Shown piece by piece: positions 54,300 to 62,218 of a stretch of DNA of 64,000 nucleotides; the first letter of the stretch is position 1; every line of letters starts with the position of its first letter. The notes below the pieces were generated by a model. It did not search any database. It was given only the letters and a program-made list of their open reading frames with translations, and was not told the DNA's origin. Origin of the DNA: Actinomadura sp. DC4 (GTDB taxonomy: Bacteria; Actinomycetota; Actinomycetes; Streptosporangiales; Streptosporangiaceae); assembly GCF_030406325.1 (NCBI RefSeq), contig NZ_JAUEQY010000007.1, positions 186,001-250,000 of the forward strand, in the 5' to 3' direction. The position numbers and the translations under genes are program-made.

Positions 54300-56066
54300 A
54301 TGTGCGGGCTGAGCGGCGAGGTGCGACTGGACGGCGGTGCCGCCGACGTCGCGGCCGTCGCCGCGATGACGCGCGCGATGGAGCCCCGCGGCCCTGACGG
54401 CACCGGGCTGTGGTCCCAGGGGCCCGTGGCGCTCGGCCACCGGCGGCTGAAGATCATCGACCTGTCGGACCGCGCCGCCCAGCCGATGACCGACAGCGAA
54501 CTCGGCCTGACCGGCGTCTTCAACGGCTGCCTCTACAACTACCAGGACCTGCGCGAGGACCTGCGAGCCGAGGGTTACCGGTTCTTCTCCACCTCCGACA
54601 CCGAGGTCCTGGTCAAGGCCTACCACCGGTGGGGCCGTGCGTGCGTCGAGCGCTTCATGGGCATGTTCGCCTTCGCGATCGTGGAACGCGACACCGGCCT
54701 GGTCGTCCTGGGCCGCGACCGCCTCGGCATCAAGCCGCTGTACGTCACGCGGGACGCGCGGCGGGTGCGGTTCGCCTCCACGCTGCCCGCGCTGCTGGCC
54801 GGCGGCGGCGTCTCCACCGACATCGACCTGGAGGCGCTGCACCACTACATGACGTTCCACTCGGTGGTCCCGCCGCCGCGCACGATCTTCACCTCGGTGC
54901 AGAAGCTGCCGCCCGCGACCGTACGGACGATCTCCCCCGACGGCACGACCGAGGACGTGACGTACTGGCGTCCGCGGTTCACCCGGCACCTGTCGCGGGA
55001 GGACTGGAGCGCCGCGGTGCTCGAGAGCCTGCGCACCGCCGTCGACCGGCGGATGGTCTCCGACGTGCCCGTCGGCGTGCTGCTGTCCGGCGGCCTCGAC
55101 TCCAGCTTCATCGTGGCGCTGCTGGCCGAGGCCGGGCAGCGGGACCTGAAGACGTTCAGCATCGGGTTCAACGCGGCGGGCGGCGAGTCCGGCGACGAGT
55201 TCGGCTACTCCGACCTGATCGCCGAGCGGTTCGCCACGGACCACCACCAGATCCGGATCGACGACGCGCGCCTGCTGCCCGCGCTGACCGGCGCGGTCGC
55301 GGCGATGAGCGAGCCGATGGTCAGCCATGACGCCGTGGCGTTCTACCTGCTGTCGCAGGAGGTGTCACGGCATGTCAAGGTCGTCCAGTCCGGTCAGGGG
55401 GCGGACGAGGTCTTCGCCGGGTACGACTGGTATCCCCCGCTCGCGGACGTGCCACGGCCGGGCGTGACCGACGCGTACTCCCGGGTGTTCTTCGACCGGC
55501 CGCACTCCGCGCTGGCCGGCGTGCTCAGCCCGGCCTACCTCCTGGGCGCCGACGTCAGCCGCGACTTCGTCCAGGCGCACTTCGACGCGCCGGACGCCGA
55601 GACCGCGCTGGACGCTGCGCTGCGGCTCGACACCACGGTGATGCTGGTCGACGACCCGGTCAAGCGGGTCGACAACATGACGATGGCGTGGGGTCTGGAG
55701 GCGCGTACGCCGTTCCTCGACCACGAGCTGGTCGAGCTGGCCGCGTCCTGCCCGCCCGCACTGAAACTCGCTTCGGACGGCAAGGGCGTGTTGAAGGACG
55801 CCGCGCGGGGAATCGTGCCAGACGAAGTGATCGACCGGACGAAGGGATACTTCCCGGTGCCCGCCATCAGGCACCTGTCCGGTCCGTACCTTGAAATGGT
55901 GCGCGAGGCGCTGCACGCGCCGGCGGCGAAGTCACGTGGCCTGTTCCGGCAGGACCACGTCGACGAGCTGCTGGCGGCGCCGAGTGAGCACCGTACGACT
56001 CTGGGCGCGAGCGCGCTCTGGCAGCTGGCGCTGCTGGAGCTGTGGCTTCAGACGCACGGAGCATAG
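54300..56066 (+). CDS. AsnB/AsnO-like glutamine amidotransferase
   Basis: A 588-residue asparagine-synthase-like enzyme. It starts MCGLSGEV, leaving Cys as N-terminal nucleophile of the glutaminase domain ('MEPRGPDGTGLW', 'FNGCLYNYQDLR'). The synthase domain has the PP-loop 'LLSGGLDSSFIV' and 'VQSGQGADEVFAGYDWYPPL'. Length and 'GADEVFAGYDWYP' resemble the N-acetylglutaminylglutamine amidotransferase family, which amidates a dipeptide osmolyte; here the usual GNAT/ATP-grasp partner is replaced by a GCS2/ATP-grasp fusion. It probably amidates the product of the preceding gene. Confidence 0.88.
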   Translation: MCGLSGEVRLDGGAADVAAVAAMTRAMEPRGPDGTGLWSQGPVALGHRRLKIIDLSDRAAQPMTDSELGLTGVFNGCLYNYQDLREDLRAEGYRFFSTSDTEVLVKAYHRWGRACVERFMGMFAFAIVERDTGLVVLGRDRLGIKPLYVTRDARRVRFASTLPALLAGGGVSTDIDLEALHHYMTFHSVVPPPRTIFTSVQKLPPATVRTISPDGTTEDVTYWRPRFTRHLSREDWSAAVLESLRTAVDRRMVSDVPVGVLLSGGLDSSFIVALLAEAGQRDLKTFSIGFNAAGGESGDEFGYSDLIAERFATDHHQIRIDDARLLPALTGAVAAMSEPMVSHDAVAFYLLSQEVSRHVKVVQSGQGADEVFAGYDWYPPLADVPRPGVTDAYSRVFFDRPHSALAGVLSPAYLLGADVSRDFVQAHFDAPDAETALDAALRLDTTVMLVDDPVKRVDNMTMAWGLEARTPFLDHELVELAASCPPALKLASDGKGVLKDAARGIVPDEVIDRTKGYFPVPAIRHLSGPYLEMVREALHAPAAKSRGLFRQDHVDELLAAPSEHRTTLGASALWQLALLELWLQTHGA

Positions 56067-56100
56067 GCCAACGCAACCGACGGAAGGGGAAATCACGTCA

Positions 56101-56871
56101 ATGTGCCGCCACTTCGCCTGGCTCGGCAGGCCCAGGACCTTGGCCGAACTCATTCTCCAGCCCTCCTACGGGTTGCCGCACCAAGCCTCGCGGCCGCGCT
56201 GGCAGAACATCGATCTCGTGAACCGCGACGGCTTCGGCGCCGGCTGGTTCCCGCTCGGCGAACCCGCACCGGCGATCTCGTACCGCCGCGCCGTGCCCAT
56301 GGAAGAGGACGCGGCGTTCCCCGCACTCGCCGCGCGAACCTCGGCGTCGTGCGTGATTGGAGCGGTCCGCGGCGCGAGCCCGGGCATGCCGATCGAGGCC
56401 GAGGCCACCGCCCCGTTCACCAACGGCGGATGCCTGCTCAGCCTCAACGGCCACCTCGACCGGGAAAAGACGGCCCACCTGCTGGAGCCGGGATACGCAC
56501 CGGAGTCGACGTGTGACTCGGCGCTGCTGGCCACGCTGCTGTGGCAGCGGCTGGACAGCGGGCAGCCGCTGGAGTTCGCCGTGGTCGGCCTCCTGGAGAC
56601 GATCGCCGGGCTGGACTCGAACGCCTGCCTGAACATGCTCGCCACAGACGGCGCCCAGATCGTGGCGACCACGTGGGCGGAGACGCTCTGCTACCGGACC
56701 GAGGACGACGGCGTCCTGGTGGCCAGCGAGCCGCATGACGACGATCCGGGGTGGATCAGAGTGCCGGACCGGCACGTCGTCGTGGCGGACGCGCTCGGTG
56801 TCGCCGTCCGCCCGCTGCGGGACGACGGCCTGTCCGAGCTTCCGCCCCTGGCCGGCGACTCGGCCGCCTGA
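56101..56871 (+). CDS. Class II glutamine amidotransferase / EgtC-like Ntn hydrolase
   Basis: A 256-residue glutamine-amidotransferase-fold protein starting MCRHFAWLG, with Cys2 as the expected nucleophile after Met removal. Further motifs: 'NRDGFGAGWF', 'GAVRGASPGMP' and 'FTNGGCLLSLNGHLD', which fit EgtC-type gamma-glutamyl hydrolases. EgtC removes glutamate from gamma-glutamyl-hercynylcysteine sulfoxide, but here egtB and egtD are missing. In this operon it may remove a gamma-glutamyl group from the metabolite made by the two preceding enzymes. Confidence 0.85.
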   Translation: MCRHFAWLGRPRTLAELILQPSYGLPHQASRPRWQNIDLVNRDGFGAGWFPLGEPAPAISYRRAVPMEEDAAFPALAARTSASCVIGAVRGASPGMPIEAEATAPFTNGGCLLSLNGHLDREKTAHLLEPGYAPESTCDSALLATLLWQRLDSGQPLEFAVVGLLETIAGLDSNACLNMLATDGAQIVATTWAETLCYRTEDDGVLVASEPHDDDPGWIRVPDRHVVVADALGVAVRPLRDDGLSELPPLAGDSAA

Positions 56872-57094
56872 CCTTCTCGCCGTGACCACCATGGCCCCGG
56901 GCGGCTTTCGGCCGCCCGGGATTCGTCATGGCGTCGTCCAGGGGTTACCGGCGGGTCTGGCTGCCGGCCACGCCGCCGTGACGGCGAAGTCCGGCCGGAC
57001 AGTCACCGCCTTTTCGGTCTGGGCGTTAATGGCGGGTTCCGGTGGTCGGTGGTTTCCTGGCGTGGACGCCGACGTTCCCCGCGAAGGGTCGGTC

Positions 57095-58138
57095 ATGGAG
57101 GCTGCTCCGACGGAGACCGGCAGCCGGGCGGTCAGGCGCGTGCAGCTGCTGCTGGCCTGCACGCTCGGGCTGACGGCGCTGTACGGGCTGACGGCTGCCA
57201 TCACGTTGTCCCGTGGCCACGCGACCGTCGCCGAGGCGCGCGAGCGTGGCGTGCCGGCACTGCTCGGCGCGCTGACCGCCCACTCCGCGCTGTCCGACGC
57301 CGACCGGGCGGCCTGGACCAGCTTCCGCTCGGGCGAGGCGCAGCTGATCGGTCCCGGCCCGAAATACCAGAACGACATCACCACCGCCGGCCAGAACCTC
57401 GAACGCCTCGCGGTCCTCGACACCACCGGAACGCGCGGGCGGCAGTTGCTCCAGGCCGTCAACGGACAGCTCGTCACCTACCAGGGACTCGTCGAGCAGG
57501 CCGACGCGACGTACCGGCAGGGCACCCGGCAGCTCGGCTACACCTACCTGACGTACGGGTCGACGCTCCTGCACGGACCCGGCGGGCTGCTCGGCCAGAT
57601 CGACGAGATCGCCGCCCTCAACCGGGCCGAGCTGGATCGCGGCCGTAGGAGCGTCTGGGTCGCCCCGGGTCTGTCCCTCGTGGTGGTGGCGGCCGCCGCC
57701 GCACTGCTCGCCTGCCTGGTCTGGGCGCAGGTCCACACCGCACGGGCCTTCCGGCGCACCCTCAACCCGGCGCTGCTCCTCGCGAGCGTGCTGGTGGCCG
57801 GGCTGACGGGGTGGGACCTCGACGCCGTCGCGCGCGGCGAGCACGCGCTACGGACCGCCGAGCGGCGGGCGCTGCCCGCCGCGGTGCTGCTCTGGCAGAG
57901 CCAGATCGACCGCGCCGACGCCGAGTCGCGCGGGTTGCGGGAGGGCCGGAGCGCCGCCCGGTCCGGCGACCGCCCGGCCGGTACGGCCACCGGCTCCGCC
58001 GAGGCTCGGCTCGACTCCCTGCTGGCGACGGCCGCGGACGACCGGGGGCTGCCGCTCGCGCTCCCGCTCGCCGGCCTCGCGATCGCCCTGCTGGCCGGCG
58101 CCGGACTCGGCGTCCGCCTCGCCGAGTTCAGGGGATGA
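57095..58138 (+). CDS. Membrane protein with extracytoplasmic helical domain
   Basis: A 347-residue integral membrane protein. Layout: one N-terminal helix ('VQLLLACTLGLTALYGLTAA'), a ~130-residue outside domain ('ERGVPALLGALTAHSALSDADRAAW' onward, mostly helical, like four-helix-bundle sensors), two helices around 190-255, a second helical loop, and a C-terminal helix ('LALPLAGLAIALLAGAGLGVRLAEF'). No kinase, HAMP or transport motif. The last codon region overlaps the first ATGs of the next gene, so it is coupled to the solute-binding lipoprotein. Possibly a ligand-sensing or anchoring partner. Confidence 0.75.
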   Translation: MEAAPTETGSRAVRRVQLLLACTLGLTALYGLTAAITLSRGHATVAEARERGVPALLGALTAHSALSDADRAAWTSFRSGEAQLIGPGPKYQNDITTAGQNLERLAVLDTTGTRGRQLLQAVNGQLVTYQGLVEQADATYRQGTRQLGYTYLTYGSTLLHGPGGLLGQIDEIAALNRAELDRGRRSVWVAPGLSLVVVAAAAALLACLVWAQVHTARAFRRTLNPALLLASVLVAGLTGWDLDAVARGEHALRTAERRALPAAVLLWQSQIDRADAESRGLREGRSAARSGDRPAGTATGSAEARLDSLLATAADDRGLPLALPLAGLAIALLAGAGLGVRLAEFRG

Positions 58139-58140
58139 TG

Positions 58141-59379
58141 ATGCGTTTCGTCATGGCAGTGGTGCTGCTCTGCGGGCTGGCCGTGGCCTCCTGCGGCACG
58201 TCCGGGTCCGGGGCGGACGTCACGGTCCTCGGCCCGTGGACGGGTCAGGAGGCGAGCGGTTTCGCGGCCATGTTCGCCGGTTTCGAGAAGAGCACCGGCA
58301 TCGACGTCCGCTACATCGGCACCCGCGACGCCGACGCCGTACTCGCCAGTGAGATCGAGAACGGCGATCCCCCGGACGCCGCCGTGCTCTCCACGCCCGG
58401 GGAGCTGCGGCAGTACGCGGCGGCCGGGCGGCTGGTCCCGCTGGATCGCGTCCCGGTCCCGGCCGGCGCCTACACACCCGCCGTACGGGCGCTGACGGTC
58501 ACGAGCGGGCCGGGCGGCGACCCGCACCCGTACGCGATCATCATCAAGGCGGCTCTGAAGAGCGTCATCTGGTACAGCCCCCGCACGCTGCCGCCCGCGC
58601 TCCGCTCCACGGTCACGGCCCCGGATCTGACCTGGCAGCGGCTGGCCGACCTCCGTCTCACCTGGTGCATGGGCGTGGCGGACACCTCGAGTTCGGGCTG
58701 GCCGGGCACCGACTGGGTCGAGGACCTCCTGCTCCACCGGTCCGGGCCGCGGAAGTACGACCAGTGGGTGGCCGGCCGCCTGCCCTGGACCTCCCCCGAG
58801 GTACGCGACGCGTGGCGCGCGTTCGGGGCGATCGCCGCCAAGGCCGGCGGCACCGACCACGTCCTGCTGACCGGCTTCGGGCAGGCGGGCGCCCCGATGT
58901 TCGCGCCCCGTCCGGGCTGCCTGCTGGACCACGAGGGCTCGTTCATCACGGCGTTCTACTCCGGTACGCCGGGGACCGAATACGACTTCGTCCCGTTCCC
59001 GCCGGCGGGCAAGGCCGGGCAGGGCGCCCAGGAGATCGCCGGTGACCTGCTGGGGATCTTCCACGGGACCTCCGCCGCCCGCCGGCTGGCCGCCTACCTC
59101 ACGACCCGCCCCGCGCAGGAGGCCTGGGCCCGCCGCCTGGCCAGCGGTGCGTACTCCCTGAACCGGCAGGTCCCGATCGGCGTCTATCCGGACCCGGTCG
59201 CCAAGAAGATCGCGACCGGCCTGACGCACGCCGGCACGGTGCGCTTCGACGGCAGCGACTCCATGCCCCAGACCATGGCGAGCGCCTTCGACAACGCCGT
59301 CCTGGAGTACCTCGCGGCCCCGGACCACCTCGACGCCCTCCTGTCCGCCCTGGACAAGGTGCGGTCCGTGGCGTACTGA
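58141..59379 (+). CDS. Orphan ABC-type solute-binding lipoprotein
   Basis: A 412-residue family-1-like extracellular binding protein. Lipobox 'LAVASC', then 'VTVLGPWTGQEASGFAAMFAGFEKSTGIDV' and 'AAVLSTPGELRQYAAAGRLVPLD', typical of carbohydrate-binding SBPs. The start is within ATGATGATG (58135-58143); the third ATG has AGGGG 6 nt upstream, while the first overlaps the previous stop (ATGA). No permease or ATPase follows. Together with the membrane protein it may form a sensing rather than a transport unit. Confidence 0.82.
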   Translation: MRFVMAVVLLCGLAVASCGTSGSGADVTVLGPWTGQEASGFAAMFAGFEKSTGIDVRYIGTRDADAVLASEIENGDPPDAAVLSTPGELRQYAAAGRLVPLDRVPVPAGAYTPAVRALTVTSGPGGDPHPYAIIIKAALKSVIWYSPRTLPPALRSTVTAPDLTWQRLADLRLTWCMGVADTSSSGWPGTDWVEDLLLHRSGPRKYDQWVAGRLPWTSPEVRDAWRAFGAIAAKAGGTDHVLLTGFGQAGAPMFAPRPGCLLDHEGSFITAFYSGTPGTEYDFVPFPPAGKAGQGAQEIAGDLLGIFHGTSAARRLAAYLTTRPAQEAWARRLASGAYSLNRQVPIGVYPDPVAKKIATGLTHAGTVRFDGSDSMPQTMASAFDNAVLEYLAAPDHLDALLSALDKVRSVAY

Positions 59380-59386
59380 CCGGTGT

Positions 59387-59971
59387 TCAAGGTGTGGCCA
59401 GCAGGCCGTTCAGGGCCGCGTCGGCGACGGCGTCCGCGTCGGTTCCGGTCAGCGGCGCGTGGCCGCCGACCAGGCGGTAGACCAGCGGGCCGAGCAGCAG
59501 GTCGGTGGCCGTCTCGGCGTCCACGGACTCGCGTACCTCGCCTCGGGCCATCGCTCTCCCCCAAAGCTCCGCGCTCGCCGCCCGGCGGCCGGTCAGGAAG
59601 TGGTCGCGGAGGTACGCCGCGGCACCCGGGTCGCCGACCGTGGCCGCGAGCAGCTGCCCGAAGACGCGGCCGGCCCCGCTCGCGAGGAACTCGCTCGTCC
59701 GGCGCACCTGTTCGGTCAGGTCGCCGCGGGCGCTTCCGGTGTCCGGGAGCGCCGCCGCACCGGCCATCCGGCGGCCGAAGGCCTCGGCGGCGACCGCCGT
59801 GCGGTTCGGCCAGTGTTTGTAGATCGTCGCCTTGCTCACCCCCGACCGGGTGCTGATCGCGTCCACGGTCGCGTGCGCCAGGCCGCCCTCCTCCAGCAGC
59901 GCCACGGCCGCCGCGAGGACCGCGTCGTGCGCCCGCGCGCTGCGGCGGGGTGCCCGCGCGGGTCCGCTCAC
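59387..59971 (-). CDS. TetR-family repressor
   Basis: A 194-residue TetR regulator. HTH 'TVDAISTRSGVSKATIYKHWPNR' and C-terminal TetR_C domain ('AYLRDHFLTGRRAASAELWGRAMARGEVR'). The start GTG 59971 overlaps the stop of the aldo/keto reductase gene (GTGA, 59968-59971), with GAGG ~8 nt upstream, so the two are translationally coupled and it probably regulates that operon. Confidence 0.87.
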   Translation of the reverse strand: MSGPARAPRRSARAHDAVLAAAVALLEEGGLAHATVDAISTRSGVSKATIYKHWPNRTAVAAEAFGRRMAGAAALPDTGSARGDLTEQVRRTSEFLASGAGRVFGQLLAATVGDPGAAAYLRDHFLTGRRAASAELWGRAMARGEVRESVDAETATDLLLGPLVYRLVGGHAPLTGTDADAVADAALNGLLATP

Positions 59972-60837
59972 CGCACCGCCTCGGACAGCGCGGCGAACGC
60001 CTCGTCGCTCAGCTCGATCGACGCGGCGGCGACGTTGTCCTCCAGGTGCGCGACGGTCGAGGTGCCCGGGATCGGCAGCATCACCGGTGAGCGGCGCAGC
60101 AGCCACGCGAGCGCGAGCCGCGCCGGGGTCGCGCCGTACTCCGCGGCGAGTCCGGCCAGCTCACCACCTGGGACGGCGAGGCGGCCCATGGCGAGCGGGA
60201 AGTACGGGATGAACGCGATGCCCGCCCTCTCGGCGTGCTCCAGCAGCGGCTCGGCGGACCGGTCGCCCATGTTGTACATGTTCTGCACCGACGCGATGTC
60301 GGTGATCGCCCGCGCCCGCTCCAGCTCGTCGACGGTGACCTCGGAGAGGCCGATATGGCCGATCTTTCCCTCGTCCTGGAGGGTCTTCAGCGCGCCGATC
60401 TGGTCCTCGAACGGCACCTGCGCGTCGACGCGGTGGAGCTGGAACAGCTCGATGCGCTCGACGCCGAGGTGACGCAGGCTGATCTCGGCCTGCTGGCGGA
60501 GGTACTCCGGCCGGCCCAGCGTGATCCACTCGTCCGGCCCCGGCCGGGTCAGGCCGGCCTTGGTGGCGATGACCAGGTCGTCCGGGTACGGGTGGAGCGC
60601 CTTGCGTACGAACTGCTCGGCCACGAACGGGCCGTACGAGTCGGCGGTGTCGATGAAGGTCACACCGAGGTCGACCGCGCGGCGCAGCACTCGTACCGCC
60701 TCGTCCGGGTCGGCCGGGTCGCCCCAGACGCGGGGGCCGGGAAGCTGCATCGTGCCGTACCCGAGCCGGGTCACCGGCACGGTGCCGCCGAGCGTGAACT
60801 CCCCGGAGGCCTTCGCGGCAGCGGTCATCGCGGTCAT
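59968..60837 (-). CDS. Aldo/keto reductase
   Basis: A 289-residue NADPH-dependent aldo/keto reductase. The tetrad is visible: D and Y in 'FIDTADSYGPF', K in 'VIATKAGL', H in 'LFQLHRVD'. It ends with the NADPH-binding 'IPGTSTVAHLEDN'. Close to the YajO/pyridoxal-reductase-like AKRs ('GYGTMQLPGPRVWGDPADPDEAV'). RBS GGAGAGG before ATG 60837. First gene of a two-gene operon with tetR. Natural substrate unknown. Confidence 0.92.
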   Translation of the reverse strand: MTAMTAAAKASGEFTLGGTVPVTRLGYGTMQLPGPRVWGDPADPDEAVRVLRRAVDLGVTFIDTADSYGPFVAEQFVRKALHPYPDDLVIATKAGLTRPGPDEWITLGRPEYLRQQAEISLRHLGVERIELFQLHRVDAQVPFEDQIGALKTLQDEGKIGHIGLSEVTVDELERARAITDIASVQNMYNMGDRSAEPLLEHAERAGIAFIPYFPLAMGRLAVPGGELAGLAAEYGATPARLALAWLLRRSPVMLPIPGTSTVAHLEDNVAAASIELSDEAFAALSEAVR

Positions 60838-60921
60838 GTCCCTCTCCTTCGACGGGGGCGCTCAGCCGAGTATCGCTCCCCGAAGGTTCCGGGATGACTT
60901 CGAGACTGCCGTGTTGACGTG

Positions 60922-61101
60922 CTATTCCGCCCAGAAGTCGATCAGTTGCTGCGCGGAGAGACGGACGGGTGGGACGCCGGGCATGGCGCGTCCCGTGGCA
61001 AGGGACCACGTCGTCATCAGCGTCAACGCGAGGTCGTCATCGGTCGAGCACAACCGGATCATGGGCTCTTTCGTTGCTTTCCACGTGAACCGGGAGGACA
61101 T
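60922..61101 (-). CDS. Possible small protein (59 aa)
   Basis: The C-terminal part 'LCSTDDDLALTLMTTWSLATGR' and 'VRLSAQQLIDFWAE' looks like genuine protein (amphipathic, balanced composition). ATG 61101 has GGAGCC 7 nt upstream. It may be a small actinobacterial protein or the tail of a lost gene. It is the only gene-like feature in the gap 60838-61392, besides the hairpin at 61112-61155. Confidence 0.35.
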   Translation of the reverse strand: MSSRFTWKATKEPMIRLCSTDDDLALTLMTTWSLATGRAMPGVPPVRLSAQQLIDFWAE

Positions 61102-61111
61102 GAAGAAGGCT

Positions 61112-61155
61112 CCGGGTTGGTCCGAAGCGCCCCCACGCGCTCCGGACCAACCCGG
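61112..61155. repeat. 13-bp perfect inverted repeat (extended hairpin)
   Basis: CCGGGTTGGTCCG and CGGACCAACCCGG form a 13-bp perfect stem. The loop adds a 5-bp AGCGC/GCGCT extension around CCCCAC. This is one of the strongest hairpins in the window, lying just upstream of the small minus-strand ORF and ~240 bp before the FHA gene. A second shorter palindrome (CCGGAC/GTCCGG) follows at about 61172-61193. Terminator, operator or mobile-repeat origin cannot be decided. Confidence 0.6.
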
Positions 61156-61392
61156 CGGCGCCGCCACCCCTCCGGACAGCCCCGGTGGTCCGGCAAAGGA
61201 GCCGGCGCCCCCGATGAAGCTTCACGGCAGGTGCGAGATCGGATCCCGTCGCCTGGCGATTCAGTCACAGCCAAGCGCGGACGCCCCGTGCCCGGCCATC
61301 CCCGGATTCCGGGATATCGACGGTGAGGCGCGGCGCTTAAACTCGGCCGACATGAGCACCCTCATGCCCTGGGCGGCGCCGAGGAGGCGGCG

Positions 61393-62217
61393 ATGACCTC
61401 GGCCGTGACCAGTGTCACCGCGCCTTCGGGTGACGTCACGGAGATCGCCGAGAACGAGCGGCTCGTCTTCGGCCGCGGGCCGGACGTGGATCTGATGATC
61501 TCGGCCGACCGCGGGCTCTCCCGCCGGGCGGGCATGATCAGTGGCGTACACGGCGGCGCCTGGGTGGCCAACCTCAGCAACACCCACGCGCTGTACGCCG
61601 AGTGCGACGGCTACCAGATCCGGCTGCCGCCGATGGAGGCGCCGGGTGAGCCGTCAGGGGGCTGGTTCATCCGCAAGGGGACCACGCTGGTGGGGTCGCG
61701 GGCCATGCTCGACGACGGCCAGCCCGTACGCGTGACGGTCGCGCCCACGACGCCCGGCACGGTACCCCCTCTCGGAGAGGCGCCGCCGGCGCGGCCCGAC
61801 GACGACTCGACGCTGCTCCCCCTCTATCTGGACCCCAACACCAAGCTGTTCCTGGTCGCGCTGCTGTGGTGCCGCCCGTGGCTGGTGGACCCCACCCGTA
61901 CGACGCCGCTCCCCCGTACGCCCGAGATCGCCCGCGCGGCGCTCGAGGTCACCGACGCGCACTACCAGCTCGAGCAGTTCGACCACGACCCGCTGTTCCG
62001 TGACCGCCTCGCCGCGCGGGTCGGCGAACACGTCAAGGTGCTGCGCCGCAAGATCAACCGCAGGGGGCTCGTACGGACCGGGACCCGGCTGTCCGACGAG
62101 GTGGCGGTCGGCGTGCTCATCGAACACGCGATCATCACGTTCTCCGACCTCGGCCGACTGAGCGACCCGTCGTGGTGCTCCCGCCAGGAGGACCTGTGGT
62201 GGGACCGGTCGCAGTGA
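61393..62217 (+). CDS. FHA-like protein next to Ser/Thr kinase
   Basis: A 274-residue cytoplasmic protein. Residues ~15-120 resemble a divergent FHA phosphothreonine-binding domain ('RLVFGRGPDVDLMISADRGLSRRAGMI' with GRG and SRRA motifs, 'WVANLSNTHALY'). The C-terminal half (about 140-274) is a helical region with 'HVKVLRRKINRRGLVRTGTRLSDEVAVG', possibly HTH-like. It converges on the kinase gene at 62219 (1 bp between stops). Likely an effector of that kinase. Confidence 0.72.
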   Translation: MTSAVTSVTAPSGDVTEIAENERLVFGRGPDVDLMISADRGLSRRAGMISGVHGGAWVANLSNTHALYAECDGYQIRLPPMEAPGEPSGGWFIRKGTTLVGSRAMLDDGQPVRVTVAPTTPGTVPPLGEAPPARPDDDSTLLPLYLDPNTKLFLVALLWCRPWLVDPTRTTPLPRTPEIARAALEVTDAHYQLEQFDHDPLFRDRLAARVGEHVKVLRRKINRRGLVRTGTRLSDEVAVGVLIEHAIITFSDLGRLSDPSWCSRQEDLWWDRSQ

Positions 62218-62218
62218 C

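Noticed and set aside
51735-56871. Ergothioneine cluster (egtA-egtC)
   Set aside because: egtB and egtD, required for ergothioneine, are not present, and an AsnO-like gene has no place in that pathway.
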